The translations under genes and the position numbers were made by a program. The notes under the pieces were generated by a model. It worked only from the letters and a program-made list of their open reading frames with translations, was not told the DNA's origin and made no database searches. A DNA stretch of 64,000 bases. Origin: Enterobacteriaceae bacterium 4M9. GTDB lineage: Bacteria; Pseudomonadota; Gammaproteobacteria; Enterobacterales; Enterobacteriaceae. Positions 31,083 to 39,875 of this stretch are shown here, in pieces. The stretch spans positions 1,550,001 to 1,614,000 of the forward strand of contig JAADJJ010000001.1 in the NCBI GenBank assembly GCA_010092695.1, written 5' to 3'. Within the stretch, counting starts at the first letter, position 1. Every line of letters begins with the position of its first letter.

Positions 31083-31784
31083 TTAAACGCTTTCTACTGC
31101 TTCTGCTGTGATGTTGCACTGATGATGAGGTTTTCCTGCCAGGTAGCGCTCGCGAAAGAGCGTGAAGTGAGCGTTAAGCCCTTGTGCCGCAACGTCATCA
31201 CCGGCAAGGCCCAGTAGCGCGGTGGCGACTTCAGCGGTGCAGTATTGATCGCTTGCATGGGCTTCGCGCAGGCGGTAGGCCGACAGGTGCTCAAGGCTCA
31301 CAGAAATCACCGGGAAGCGGTCCAGCCACGGGCTTTTGCGAAACATTTTGCGCGCTTCAGACCAGGTGCCGTCGAGCATAATAAACAGCGGTGGCTTACC
31401 GTTGCTATCCGGCTCGCTGACAACACAACGTTCAGCTGAGGCATAAGACGCCGGGAACACCACCAGCGGCTGATACACCTCGCTTCCCAGCAGGGAGAGC
31501 AGTTCTGCTGGCGCCTCAGTGCGTGACCAGCCAAAGGCCAGCGTGTCAGGCAGGATATCCGCAATCAACCGACCGGTGTTGCTGGGCTTCATCGGCTCAG
31601 TGTCGTACATCATCAGACAAAAGCGGCTGTGTGCCGGTTGCGGCTGAAGCGTTGCGCACAGGCACAGCTTGAGTGGCAGCAGACAACGCTGGCAGCGGCG
31701 AATGCGGTTGCCTCGGGCAATAAAAGGGCGAGTGGAGCGTGCCAGGCGCTCGGCGCGCAGGCGAAGAACAGCGTTGTCAGTCAT
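31083..31784 (-). CDS. tapT: tRNA-uridine aminocarboxypropyltransferase TapT (YfiP)
   Basis: Transfers the 3-amino-3-carboxypropyl group of S-adenosylmethionine to U47 of tRNAs (acp3U). The 233 residues carry the four-cysteine zinc knuckle RRCQRCLLPLKLCLC and the motif that names the DTW family, FIMLDGTWSEARKM (DGTW). RLREAHASDQYCTAEVA lies near the C-terminus. The start at 31784 matches E. coli; an upstream in-frame ATG at 31835 adds an unrelated extension. trxC is next upstream on the same strand. Confidence 0.92.
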   Translation of the reverse strand: MTDNAVLRLRAERLARSTRPFIARGNRIRRCQRCLLPLKLCLCATLQPQPAHSRFCLMMYDTEPMKPSNTGRLIADILPDTLAFGWSRTEAPAELLSLLGSEVYQPLVVFPASYASAERCVVSEPDSNGKPPLFIMLDGTWSEARKMFRKSPWLDRFPVISVSLEHLSAYRLREAHASDQYCTAEVATALLGLAGDDVAAQGLNAHFTLFRERYLAGKPHHQCNITAEAVESV

Positions 31785-31850
31785 TACAGCATCTGTGTAA
31801 AAACCGCCATTTTCGCAGAGGGGAAGAAGGGGCACAAGGCCCCTTGAACA

Positions 31851-32270
31851 TCACAGATTTTCGTTAAGCCAGCCGTCAAACGGAGCCTTGGGCATCGCGC
31901 CATTGAGCATATCCACCATCTGACCGTTCTTAAAAATCATTATGGTCGGAATACTGCGTATGCGAAAACGGGCACTCAGTTCAGGCTCAGCTTCGGTGTT
32001 AACCTTCACAAAGCGAATTTTGCCGCTGCGCTCGTCTGCAACATCTTCAAAAATGGGTGCGAAATTCACACATGGTCCGCACCACGGCGCCCAGAAGTCA
32101 ACCACGACAGGCAGGTCGTCCTTTAATAGCGAATCCAGCGTTTCGCTGGTGGCGTTAATCACTTCACCATCAAAAAGTTCATGGCCGCAACGCCCGCATT
32201 TAGCAGCGTCATTGATGCGATCGTCAGGAATGCGGTTAATTGCCTGGCAGGCCGCGCAGACTGTATTCAT
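31851..32270 (-). CDS. trxC: Thioredoxin 2
   Basis: A 139-residue thioredoxin with an extra N-terminal zinc domain carrying two CxxC motifs (CAACQAI and CGRCGHELF), followed by the redox domain with the active site WCGPC and the cis-proline region RSIPTIMIF. It reduces protein disulfides and is part of the OxyR response in E. coli; I did not identify an OxyR site in the 225 bases upstream. Confidence 0.96.
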   Translation of the reverse strand: MNTVCAACQAINRIPDDRINDAAKCGRCGHELFDGEVINATSETLDSLLKDDLPVVVDFWAPWCGPCVNFAPIFEDVADERSGKIRFVKVNTEAEPELSARFRIRSIPTIMIFKNGQMVDMLNGAMPKAPFDGWLNENL

Positions 32271-32495
32271 AGAAAAACCTCAGGGAATACGTGATGTTGG
32301 CTTTGTAGGGATATTGTTTAAATAATGTTACTTATTATTGGTCGGCCTGACGTATTCGGCAATCTGGTTTATTCAATGAGTGCAATAGTTTTGTCCTAAA
32401 TTATTCCAGGGGTCGGGTAACCGTGAAAGTTAATGGATAAGCGTACTAACATCGGGTAATCTGCGCGCTTCGCGCAGAGCAGGTGGAGACAAAAG

Positions 32496-33530
32496 ATGAG
32501 CGACGAATTCAAGGGTAAAAGCGGCAAAGTCAAAGTGATGTATGTCCGCGGTGGTGACGACGATGAACAGCGTTCCCGCAACCCGCGCACCGGTAAAGGC
32601 GGTGGTAAGCCGAAGGCTGGTGGTGACAAGCGCCGCGCCCCGCGCGAAGACAAACATGCAGACCGTGGGCCACGCCGCGACGCCTCTCCCTGGCGCACGG
32701 TATCACGCGCGCCGGGCAACGAGCCCGACAGCGCGCCCGACCACGGTGGCATTAGCGGCAAAAGTTTTATTGACCCGGAAGTGCTGCGTCGCCAGCGTGC
32801 GGAAGAGACGCGCGTTTATGGTGAAAATGCCTGCCAGGCGTTGTTTGAACATCGTCCAGACTCTATTGTTCGCGCCTGGTTTATCCAGAGCGTAACGCCG
32901 CGCTTTAAAGAAGCATTACGCTGGATGGCAGCAAACCGCAAGGCTTATCACGTGGTGGATGACGCGGAGCTGACTAAGGCTTCCGGCACGGAACACCACG
33001 GCGGCGTTTGCTTCCTGATTAAAAAACGTAACGGCACAACCGTTACCCAGTGGATTGAAAAAGGTCTGGAGCAAGACTGCGTGCTGGCGCTGGAAGATAT
33101 CGGCAACCCGCACAATCTGGGCGGTATTATGCGCAGCTGCGCGCACTTTGGTGTGAAAGGTCTGCTGGTGCAGGATGCTGGTCTGCTGGAGTCAGGGGCT
33201 GCGGTGCGTACAGCGGCCGGTGGTGCCGAACATGTGCAGGCCGTCACCGGTGAGAGTTTTGGTGAGGCGCTTAAGCAGTTCCGTGATGCGGGCTACAGCA
33301 TTGTGACCACCTCCAGCCACCGTGGAACGCCGTTGTTTCAGGCCGAGCTTCCGGCCAAAATGGTGTTGGTTCTGGGTCAGGAGCAGGACGGCATCAGCGA
33401 TGCGACCTTTGCCGATGCGGATCTGCGGATCTCCATTGATGGTACTGGCAATGTTGAGAGCCTCAACGTCTCCGTGGCAACCGGCGTGCTGCTGGGCGAA
33501 TGGTGGCGACAGAACGCCGTGAAGTCGTAA
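32496..33530 (+). CDS. yfiF: SpoU-family RNA methyltransferase YfiF
   Basis: A 344-residue protein. The first ~85 residues are basic and disordered-looking (RNPRTGKGGGKPKAGGDKRR). A SpoU substrate-binding domain follows (RVYGENACQALFEHRPDSIVRAWF), then the SPOUT/TrmH methyltransferase fold with the motifs EDIGNPHNLGGIMRSCAHFG, LVLGQEQDGIS and VESLNVSVATGVLLGEW. These define a 2'-O-ribose methyltransferase using S-adenosylmethionine. The RNA target is not known to me. Start after GGTGGAG; ends at a shared terminator with ung. Confidence 0.88.
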   Translation: MSDEFKGKSGKVKVMYVRGGDDDEQRSRNPRTGKGGGKPKAGGDKRRAPREDKHADRGPRRDASPWRTVSRAPGNEPDSAPDHGGISGKSFIDPEVLRRQRAEETRVYGENACQALFEHRPDSIVRAWFIQSVTPRFKEALRWMAANRKAYHVVDDAELTKASGTEHHGGVCFLIKKRNGTTVTQWIEKGLEQDCVLALEDIGNPHNLGGIMRSCAHFGVKGLLVQDAGLLESGAAVRTAAGGAEHVQAVTGESFGEALKQFRDAGYSIVTTSSHRGTPLFQAELPAKMVLVLGQEQDGISDATFADADLRISIDGTGNVESLNVSVATGVLLGEWWRQNAVKS

Positions 33531-33541
33531 AGACAGAAACG

Positions 33542-33570
33542 AAAAAGCCGCCTTCAGGGCGGCTTTTTTT
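33542..33570. terminator. Shared terminator between convergent yfiF and ung
   Basis: AAAAAGCCGCC, loop TTCA, GGGCGGCTTTTTTT. A- and T-runs on both sides allow bidirectional use; it overlaps the ung stop codon by two bases. Confidence 0.85.
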
Positions 33571-34258
33571 ACGCCATTTCTTCAGGCAGTTTTGGCTGCC
33601 AGTCTATGGGCGCTTCACTACGTGTAAGCAGATATTCATTGGTTTTCACAAAATGGCCGCAGCCAAAGAAACCGCGATGCGCCGAAAGCGGAGAGGGATG
33701 CGGTGCCTGCAATACACAGTGTCGCTGGCGGTCAATAATACGGCCTTTTTTCTGGGCATGTGCGCCCCACAGCAGGAACACTACGCCTTCACGGTGCTGA
33801 TTGATAATCTCAATCACTTTATCGGTAAACGTTTCCCAACCCAGGCTTGCGTGGGAATGTGCTCGTCCGGCTTCCACCGTCAGCACAGTATTAAGCAGCA
33901 TCACGCCCTGGCGCGCCCAGCTTTCGAGATAGCCGTGGTTTGGGCGAGTAAAGCCCGCGACGCTGCCTTCCAACTCTTTATACATATTCAGCAGGGACGG
34001 CGGTGGCGCAATCCCCGGTAACACGGAAAAAGAAAGACCGTGCGCCTGACCAGGGCCGTGATAAGGATCCTGGCCCAGGATAACCACTTTCACATCACCA
34101 AGCTCGGTGTAGCGAAACGCGTTAAAAACATCTTTTTGTGGTGGATAGACCGTTACGCCTTGCGCACGTCGTGCTGCGACTGCCTGCAGTGTTTCAATAA
34201 AGTAGGGCTGATTTTTTTCTTCGGCCAGCACGTCGTGCCAGGTGAGTTTCGTGGTCAT
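33569..34258 (-). CDS. ung: Uracil-DNA glycosylase
   Basis: Removes uracil from DNA as the first step of base excision repair. The 229 residues equal E. coli Ung. Motifs include VVILGQDPYHGPGQAHGLSFSV (catalytic Asp and Tyr), the Ser-containing WARQGVMLLNTVLTVE, and HPSPLSAHRGFFGCGHF with the catalytic His and Leu intercalation loop. Divergent from grcA. Confidence 0.97.
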   Translation of the reverse strand: MTTKLTWHDVLAEEKNQPYFIETLQAVAARRAQGVTVYPPQKDVFNAFRYTELGDVKVVILGQDPYHGPGQAHGLSFSVLPGIAPPPSLLNMYKELEGSVAGFTRPNHGYLESWARQGVMLLNTVLTVEAGRAHSHASLGWETFTDKVIEIINQHREGVVFLLWGAHAQKKGRIIDRQRHCVLQAPHPSPLSAHRGFFGCGHFVKTNEYLLTRSEAPIDWQPKLPEEMA

Positions 34259-34448
34259 CTCGCTCTCCTGCGATAAGTGTCGGCATAGCTTAACCGCTTC
34301 TTTACGCAGGACAAAATTTCCTGTCGTTGCCGATGGCCTTTATCAAAAAAAGTTGAAAATTTACAAATATGGCGCATGCTGCCTTCCTGGGTAAGTTGAT
34401 GTAAAACAAATAAATGCCGTCATGCCCACATATGCTGAATGGTTTTTA

Positions 34449-34462
34449 TTGATTTTAATCAA
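34449..34462 (+). promoter_or_regulatory. FNR box upstream of grcA
   Basis: TTGAT-TTTA-ATCAA is a perfect match to the FNR consensus. It lies 111 bases before grcA, a gene strongly induced without oxygen in E. coli through FNR sites. The rest of the 314-base ung-grcA gap is AT-rich and carries no other gene. Confidence 0.85.
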
Positions 34463-34572
34463 TGAATGACCCTGGTTGCGCTGGTATACAGAACATCAGG
34501 ACAACAAAGGTTTTACCAATTAGCCAGATACTGGCTAAAAAAATGAATAACGAAGCCCATAGGGAGGCACAA

Positions 34573-34956
34573 ATGATTACTGGTATCCAAATTACTAAAG
34601 CCGCCAATGACGACCTGCTGAACTCTTTCTGGCTGCTTGATAGCGAAACCGGCGAAGCGCGCTGCGTATGTGCTAAAGCAGGTTATGCTGAGGACGACGT
34701 TGTTGCCGTCAGCAAGCTGGGTCAGATTGAATATCGTGAAGTTCCGATGGAAGTAAAACCGGAAGTACGCGTGGAAGGCGGTCAGCACCTGAACGTTAAC
34801 GTTCTGCGTCGTGAAACGCTGGAAGACGCGGTTAAGCATCCGGAAAAATATCCGCAGCTGACCATCCGCGTATCCGGTTATGCTGTTCGCTTCAATTCAC
34901 TAACGCCGGAACAGCAGCGCGACGTTATCGCTCGTACCTTTACCGAAAGCCTGTAA
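34573..34956 (+). CDS. grcA: Autonomous glycyl radical cofactor GrcA (YfiD)
   Basis: A 127-residue protein that replaces the damaged C-terminal segment of pyruvate formate-lyase so activity returns after oxygen exposure. The C-terminal half mimics PflB, with the glycyl-radical motif RVSGYAVRFN, in which the Gly carries the radical. The ATG at 34573 follows GGGAGGCAC and gives the E. coli length; an in-frame extension to 34462 runs into the FNR promoter region. Confidence 0.95.
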   Translation: MITGIQITKAANDDLLNSFWLLDSETGEARCVCAKAGYAEDDVVAVSKLGQIEYREVPMEVKPEVRVEGGQHLNVNVLRRETLEDAVKHPEKYPQLTIRVSGYAVRFNSLTPEQQRDVIARTFTESL

Positions 34957-34971
34957 TCCCAGGCGCGTTTT

Positions 34972-35007
34972 CAAAGCCGTCGGCATAGTCCGGCGGCTTT
35001 TTTTTAT
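34972..35007 (+). terminator. Terminator after grcA
   Basis: AAAGCCGTCGG, loop CATAGT, CCGGCGGCTTT and a run of T, 16 bases after grcA. Confidence 0.85.
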
Positions 35008-35020
35008 GGCCGAATAAGGC

Positions 35021-35048
35021 AAAAAAAACCGCCGAATCATCGGCGGTG
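35021..35048 (-). terminator. Terminator after srmB
   Basis: On the minus strand CACCGCCGATGATTCGGCGG is followed by eight T, just past the srmB stop. It is a separate hairpin back-to-back with the grcA terminator. Confidence 0.85.
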
Positions 35049-35052
35049 GTGT

Positions 35053-36384
35053 TTACTCTTCGTTGTTTTGCGTTTCATTGCTACTGTTGGGTTTACGGCG
35101 CTTACCAATATTTTTCTTATCGCGATGGCGCTGTTTAACGCGCGGCTTTTCAGCCTCTTTCTCTTTTTTCTTCTCTTCGCGCTTCGCCTTCACTTTTTTG
35201 GATGGCTTACCCTTAAGCTTCTCGCTTGGCGCTCGGGTGGTAGGGCGCAATTCATCGATAACGCGAGCCTTCAGTGGTTCCTGAATGTAACGCTCGATTT
35301 TGCCAAGCAGCAGATTATCGTGAGCTTCAACGAGCGAGATGGCGGTGCCTTTGCGCCCTGCGCGCGCGGTACGGCCAATGCGATGCAGATAAACATCAGC
35401 GGTGCGAGGCAGATCAAAGTTAAACACATGGGTCACGTCGGGAATATCAATGCCGCGAGCTGCGACGTCGGTTGCAACCAGCACGCTGACGCGTCCGTCG
35501 GTAATGCGTTTAATTGCCTCATTACGTTTGGCCTGCACCATTTCGCCTTCCAGCCAGCAGGTATGAATGCCTGCGGCCTGTAGCCATTCCACCAACTCAT
35601 GTACGCGCTCACGCTTGCGTACAAAAACGATGGCGCGACGCGTATCTTCCTGCTTAAGCAGGTGCGCCAGCAGTGCGGTTTTGTGCTCGGTATTATCAGC
35701 GCGATAGTACCACTGATTAATTTTTTTACGCTCGCGCACCGACGGTGTTGCAGAGACTTCAACAGGGTCTTCCAGCAGTCGACGCGAAAAATCGGTGATG
35801 GCTTCGCCTTCAAGCGTGGCCGAAAACAGCATGGTTTGTTTGCGCCAGCGGGTTTCACCGGAGATGTGCTCGATATCCTGGGCAAAGCCCATATCCAGCA
35901 TGCGGTCGGCTTCATCAAGGATCAGCAGTTCCACGGCGCGGCAGTCGAAGTTTTCTTCTTTAATGTACTGCAACAGGCGACCGGTGGTGGCAACCACAAT
36001 GTCCTGGTTTTCGCTGAATACTTCTGCGTGGTTCATATACGCCACGCCCCCGGTGATAGTCGCGATATCCAGGTGGGTGTTTGCCGCAAGTTCACGGGCG
36101 TGATCGGCCACCTGCATCGCCAGCTCGCGAGTGGGCGTCAGAATCAGTACGCGCGGCGGCCCGGATTTTTTGCGCGGGAAATCGAGCAGGTGCTGAATGG
36201 CCGGCAGCAGGTACGCTGCGGTTTTACCGGTACCCGTGGGCGCTGAGCCGAGAACGTCGCGTCCGTCCAGCGCGGGCGGTATGGCTGCCGCCTGAATCGC
36301 GGTGGGGCGTGTGAAACCTTTGGTTTCCAGCGCGTCCAGCAGGCTTTCGTCTAATTCGAGTTCGGAAAAAGTGGTTACGGTCAT
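35053..36384 (-). CDS. srmB: DEAD-box RNA helicase SrmB
   Basis: A 443-residue ATP-dependent helicase that helps early 50S assembly, acting with L4 and L24 on 23S rRNA. Motifs in order: Q motif GFTRPTAIQ, motif I SAPTGTGKT, Ia PTRELAMQ, II DEAD, III SAT, V VATDVAARGIDIP, VI HRIGRTARAG. The C-terminal ~60 residues are very rich in Lys/Arg/Glu, an RNA-binding tail. Divergent from trmN6. Confidence 0.96.
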   Translation of the reverse strand: MTVTTFSELELDESLLDALETKGFTRPTAIQAAAIPPALDGRDVLGSAPTGTGKTAAYLLPAIQHLLDFPRKKSGPPRVLILTPTRELAMQVADHARELAANTHLDIATITGGVAYMNHAEVFSENQDIVVATTGRLLQYIKEENFDCRAVELLILDEADRMLDMGFAQDIEHISGETRWRKQTMLFSATLEGEAITDFSRRLLEDPVEVSATPSVRERKKINQWYYRADNTEHKTALLAHLLKQEDTRRAIVFVRKRERVHELVEWLQAAGIHTCWLEGEMVQAKRNEAIKRITDGRVSVLVATDVAARGIDIPDVTHVFNFDLPRTADVYLHRIGRTARAGRKGTAISLVEAHDNLLLGKIERYIQEPLKARVIDELRPTTRAPSEKLKGKPSKKVKAKREEKKKEKEAEKPRVKQRHRDKKNIGKRRKPNSSNETQNNEE

Positions 36385-36514
36385 GGTCTACCTCTGTGTG
36401 GGGCGCCGATTATAGACGTTATGCCAGTGATGTTCATCTGTTTCCGACGTCCGGGGCTTTTCGATGGCGTTGTCTTCCCCTATGCTACTGCGGTCTTTTC
36501 ACCAGGTGTGAGTT

Positions 36515-37252
36515 ATGTCAGAACAAAAAGCGGTTCTTCCCCGCAATGGATTCACTTTCAAACAATTTTTTGTGGCGCACGACCGGTGTGCGATGAAAGT
36601 AGGTACTGACGGGATTTTGCTTGGCGCATGGGCGCCGGTAGCGAACGTGCAGCGGGTGCTTGATATTGGTACCGGCAGCGGGCTGGTGGCACTGATGCTG
36701 GCGCAGCGCACCGCCGGACAGGCGCAGATTGATGCGGTGGAGCTCGACGCACAGGCGGCAGAACAGGCGCAGGAGAATGCGCGCACTTCCCCCTGGGCGC
36801 ACTGCATGAATGTCCACCAGGCGGATATTCGCGACTGGGCAGCGGCGCAGACTATGCGTTATCAGCTTATCGTCAGCAATCCACCGTATTTTCAGCCGGG
36901 CGTTGCCTGCGGGAATGAGCAGCGTGAGCAGGCGCGCTATACCTCGTCACTGGAACACTCGGAGCTGCTGGCTTGCGCGGCGCAGCTAATCACCGAAGAA
37001 GGTTTCTTTTGCGTGGTATTGCCGGAGCAAATCGGCCAACAATTTATCGCTAAGGCAACGGAGCAGGGCTGGCACTGCCGTTTTCGCACCGATGTGGCGG
37101 ACAATGAAATGCGCCCGCCACATCGCGTATTGCTGGGTTTCTCACCCAAGCCCGGTGAGTGCTTTACCGAGCGGCTGGTGATACGCAGTGGCGATCGTGA
37201 GTACTCACCGGCCTGGTGCAGTCTTACTCAGGATTTCTATTTATTTATGTAG
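36515..37252 (+). CDS. trmN: tRNA1(Val) (adenine37-N6)-methyltransferase TrmN6 (YfiC)
   Basis: Methylates A37 of tRNA-Val. The 245-residue Rossmann-fold enzyme has the SAM-binding VLDIGTGSGLVALMLA, the acidic VELDAQAAEQAQENA and the adenine-N6 catalytic motif SNPPYFQPG. The ATG at 36515 gives E. coli length. The 3' end overlaps convergent nadB by 16 bases, as can happen in this tight arrangement. Confidence 0.94.
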   Translation: MSEQKAVLPRNGFTFKQFFVAHDRCAMKVGTDGILLGAWAPVANVQRVLDIGTGSGLVALMLAQRTAGQAQIDAVELDAQAAEQAQENARTSPWAHCMNVHQADIRDWAAAQTMRYQLIVSNPPYFQPGVACGNEQREQARYTSSLEHSELLACAAQLITEEGFFCVVLPEQIGQQFIAKATEQGWHCRFRTDVADNEMRPPHRVLLGFSPKPGECFTERLVIRSGDREYSPAWCSLTQDFYLFM

Positions 37253-38856
37253 TGTTGCGGGGTCAGAATGGTTGGCTCCGCGTTGTCATTTTGCTGCGGG
37301 TAATCAAGGGTGAAATGCAGCCCTCTGCTCTCTTTACGCTGCAGGGCGCAACCGACAATTAGCTCTGCCACTTGGGTAAGATTGCGCAGTTCCAGTAAAT
37401 CACCGGATACACGAAAGTTGGCGTAGTACTCGTCAATTTCCTGCTGCAGAAGCGCGATGCGACGCTGCGCGCGCTCCAGCCTTTTAGTGGTGCGCACAAT
37501 GCCGACGTAATCCCACATAGACAGCCGTAGCTCACGCCAGTTATGGTTGAGTACCACGCGCTCATCAGCGTCATCAACCCGGCTTTCATCCCAGTCTGGC
37601 AGCACCTGTAGTGTCGGGAATTCCGGGAGCCTGTGCAGAATATCTTCCGCTGCCGACCAGCCGTATACCAGACATTCCAGCAGGGAGTTTGACGCCATAC
37701 GGTTGGCGCCATGCAGGCCGGTGCAGGTGACTTCACCAATTGCCCACAGCCCGGTCACATCGGTACGCCCCTGAGAATCGACCAGCACGCCGCCGCAGGT
37801 ATAGTGCGCGGCGGGTACCACCGGAATTCTGTCGCGCGTCAAATCAAGCCCCAGCCCGGCCAGCTTCTGGCAAATCATGGGGAAATGCTGGCGAATAAAC
37901 GCTTCTGATTTATGGCTGATATCCAGGTACATGCACTCAACGCCCAGGCGTTTCATTTCACCGTCAATTGCGCGTGCAACGATGTCGCGGGGCGCAAGCT
38001 CGGCGCGTGGGTCAATTTCTGGCATGAATCGGCTGCCGTCCGGTCGCACCAGCCAGGCACCTTCACCACGCAGGGCTTCAGTGAGCAGAAAATTGCGTGC
38101 CTGAGGGTGGTAAAGCGCAGTGGGATGAAACTGGTTAAATTCAAGGTTGGCAACGCGACAGCCCGCACGCCATGCCATAGCGATGCCGTCGCCGGAAGCC
38201 ACGTCTGGGTTGGTGGTGTACTGATAGACTTTCGCCGCACCACCGGTTGCCAGCACCACGCTGCGCGCACGGCAGGTGACGACGCGCTCGCGCTCGCTGT
38301 CCCAGACCCAAGCGCCCATCGCCCGGCGTGGGCCGGGCAGGGCGCATTTGTCAGAAAGGATAAGGTCAACGGCGTGCTGGCGCTCAAGAATCCGGATATT
38401 CGGATGATGTAAGGCTTTACCGACAAGCGTGGTTTCTACTGCCCTTCCAGTGGCATCAGCAGCATGGAGAATGCGGCGATGGCTATGGCCGCCTTCACGC
38501 GTGAGATGATAGCCCCCGGCGCCTGGCGCGCTGCTGTCCTTGTCAAACGCAACACCCTGATCGATGAGCCATTGCACACACTGGCGAGCGTTACTTGCCA
38601 CAAACCTCACTGCCTGTGGGTCGCACAGTCCGGCTCCTGCGATAAGTGTATCTTCAACGTGTGCATCAATGCTGTCCGTTTCATCAAACACGGCAGCAAT
38701 GCCGCCCTGTGCGTAAAACGTTGAACCTTCGTTAACCGGTCCCTTGCTGAGCACCATAACCTGGCAGTGTTCCGCCAGGCGCAGCGCAAGCGACAGGCCC
38801 GCAGCGCCGCTGCCAATAATCAGTACATCACAACAAAGGGTATTATCAGAATTCAT
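37237..38856 (-). CDS. nadB: L-aspartate oxidase
   Basis: FAD enzyme oxidising L-aspartate to iminoaspartate, the first step of de novo NAD synthesis. The 539 residues show the N-terminal dinucleotide-binding fold DVLIIGSGAAGLSLALRLAE, the STFYAQGGIAAVF and EGGHSHRRILHAADATGRAVE segments of the succinate dehydrogenase/fumarate reductase flavoprotein family, and HYTCGGVLVDSQGRTDVTGLWAIGEV near residue 355. Divergent from rpoE, as in E. coli. Confidence 0.96.
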   Translation of the reverse strand: MNSDNTLCCDVLIIGSGAAGLSLALRLAEHCQVMVLSKGPVNEGSTFYAQGGIAAVFDETDSIDAHVEDTLIAGAGLCDPQAVRFVASNARQCVQWLIDQGVAFDKDSSAPGAGGYHLTREGGHSHRRILHAADATGRAVETTLVGKALHHPNIRILERQHAVDLILSDKCALPGPRRAMGAWVWDSERERVVTCRARSVVLATGGAAKVYQYTTNPDVASGDGIAMAWRAGCRVANLEFNQFHPTALYHPQARNFLLTEALRGEGAWLVRPDGSRFMPEIDPRAELAPRDIVARAIDGEMKRLGVECMYLDISHKSEAFIRQHFPMICQKLAGLGLDLTRDRIPVVPAAHYTCGGVLVDSQGRTDVTGLWAIGEVTCTGLHGANRMASNSLLECLVYGWSAAEDILHRLPEFPTLQVLPDWDESRVDDADERVVLNHNWRELRLSMWDYVGIVRTTKRLERAQRRIALLQQEIDEYYANFRVSGDLLELRNLTQVAELIVGCALQRKESRGLHFTLDYPQQNDNAEPTILTPQHYINK

Positions 38857-39158
38857 GGCTTTTGTTTAATTTACTAAACACGTTGCCTGAGCATAGCATT
38901 CTGGCTGCGTTGGAAAACCATTTTTTTCACGTTTAGGTTATAAAAACTAAACACATATCCGTAAAAGTTGGTTTTCAAAAGGTTTATCCATAAGAGGGCA
39001 AAGATTTAAGGGTGAAAAAAGCCCCTGCATGCGATACTCTGCTGAGGGTTTGTTTGATGCCTTTTAACTCAGGCGCAGTGAAAACTGAGGGGCGCGGAAA
39101 TTTAGAATGAAACATAACCAGATTCCGCGAAATGTAGCACAAGAACAATGGCCGTAAT
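38857..39158. other. nadB-rpoE intergenic region, upstream part
   Basis: About 300 bases between nadB and the sigma-E promoter of rpoE. No gene supported. In E. coli additional rpoE promoters lie here; no clear housekeeping promoter could be fixed by eye. Confidence 0.4.
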
Positions 39159-39186
39159 GGAACTTTTCGGAAAGCCGATGCTCTGA
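39159..39186 (+). promoter_or_regulatory. Sigma-E autoregulatory promoter of rpoE
   Basis: GGAACTT at 39159-39165, a 16-base spacer and TCTGA at 39182-39186 match the sigma-E consensus. It lies about 80 bases before rpoE and provides the known positive autoregulation of the rpoE-rse operon. Confidence 0.88.
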
Positions 39187-39217
39187 GCGTTTGCTTGCTC
39201 AATGTGCAGAGTTCGGA

Positions 39218-39271
39218 ATGGTCTTTCTATTACGCGAGGATAAGAGTTTGAGGAGACATTACCTCGGATGA
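39218..39271 (+). CDS. rseD: RseD-like leader peptide overlapping rpoE
   Basis: A short frame ending LRRHYLG-stop, whose TGA overlaps the rpoE start as ATGA. From the ATG at 39218 it is 17 codons; a TTG at 39191 would give 26. In E. coli a small leader frame, rseD, is translated just before rpoE and coupled to it. The overlap and position agree, but the true start is uncertain and the ribosome-binding site is weak. Confidence 0.5.
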   Translation: MVFLLREDKSLRRHYLG

Positions 39272-39843
39272 GCGAGCAGTTAACGGATCAGGTCCTGGTC
39301 GAACGGGCTCAAAGTGGCGATCAACGGTCATTTAGTCTTCTGGTAGTTCGCTATCAGCATAAAGTGGCTAATCTGGTCTCCCGCTATGTGCCGTCAGGTG
39401 ACGTACCGGACGTGGTGCAAGAATCCTTCGTCAAAGCCTGGCGCGCCCTTGATTCCTTCCGGGGTGATAGCGCGTTTTACACCTGGCTTTACCGCATTGC
39501 GGTGAATACGGCGAAAAATTATCTGGTGGCTCAGGGGCGACGCCCACCTTCCAGCGACGTTGACGCAATCGACGCGGAAAACTACGAAAGTGGTGGTGCG
39601 CTCAAAGAAATTTCGAACCCTGAGAACTTAATGTTGTCTGAGGAACTGAGACAGATAGTTTTCCGTACCATCGAGTCACTCCCTGAAGATTTACGCATGG
39701 CAATTACACTAAGGGAGCTTGATGGCCTAAGCTATGAAGAGATAGCAGGAATTATGGACTGCCCGGTAGGAACCGTGCGTTCACGTATATTCCGGGCAAG
39801 GGAAGCTATCGATAACAAGGTCCAACCGCTTATTCGCCGTTGA
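39268..39843 (+). CDS. rpoE: RNA polymerase sigma factor RpoE (sigma-E)
   Basis: A 191-residue extracytoplasmic-function sigma factor controlling the envelope stress regulon. Region 2 includes VRYQHKVANLVSRYV and DVVQESFVKAWRALDSFRGDSAFYTWLYRIAVN, and region 4 includes EELRQIVFRTIESLPEDLRMAITLRELDGLSYEEIAGIMDCPVGTVRSRIFRAREA, the -35 binding helix-turn-helix. It is nearly identical to the E. coli protein. First gene of rpoE-rseA-rseB-rseC. Confidence 0.98.
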   Translation: MSEQLTDQVLVERAQSGDQRSFSLLVVRYQHKVANLVSRYVPSGDVPDVVQESFVKAWRALDSFRGDSAFYTWLYRIAVNTAKNYLVAQGRRPPSSDVDAIDAENYESGGALKEISNPENLMLSEELRQIVFRTIESLPEDLRMAITLRELDGLSYEEIAGIMDCPVGTVRSRIFRAREAIDNKVQPLIRR

Positions 39844-39875
39844 CGATAGCGGGATACTGAAAAAGGTATTTAGGC

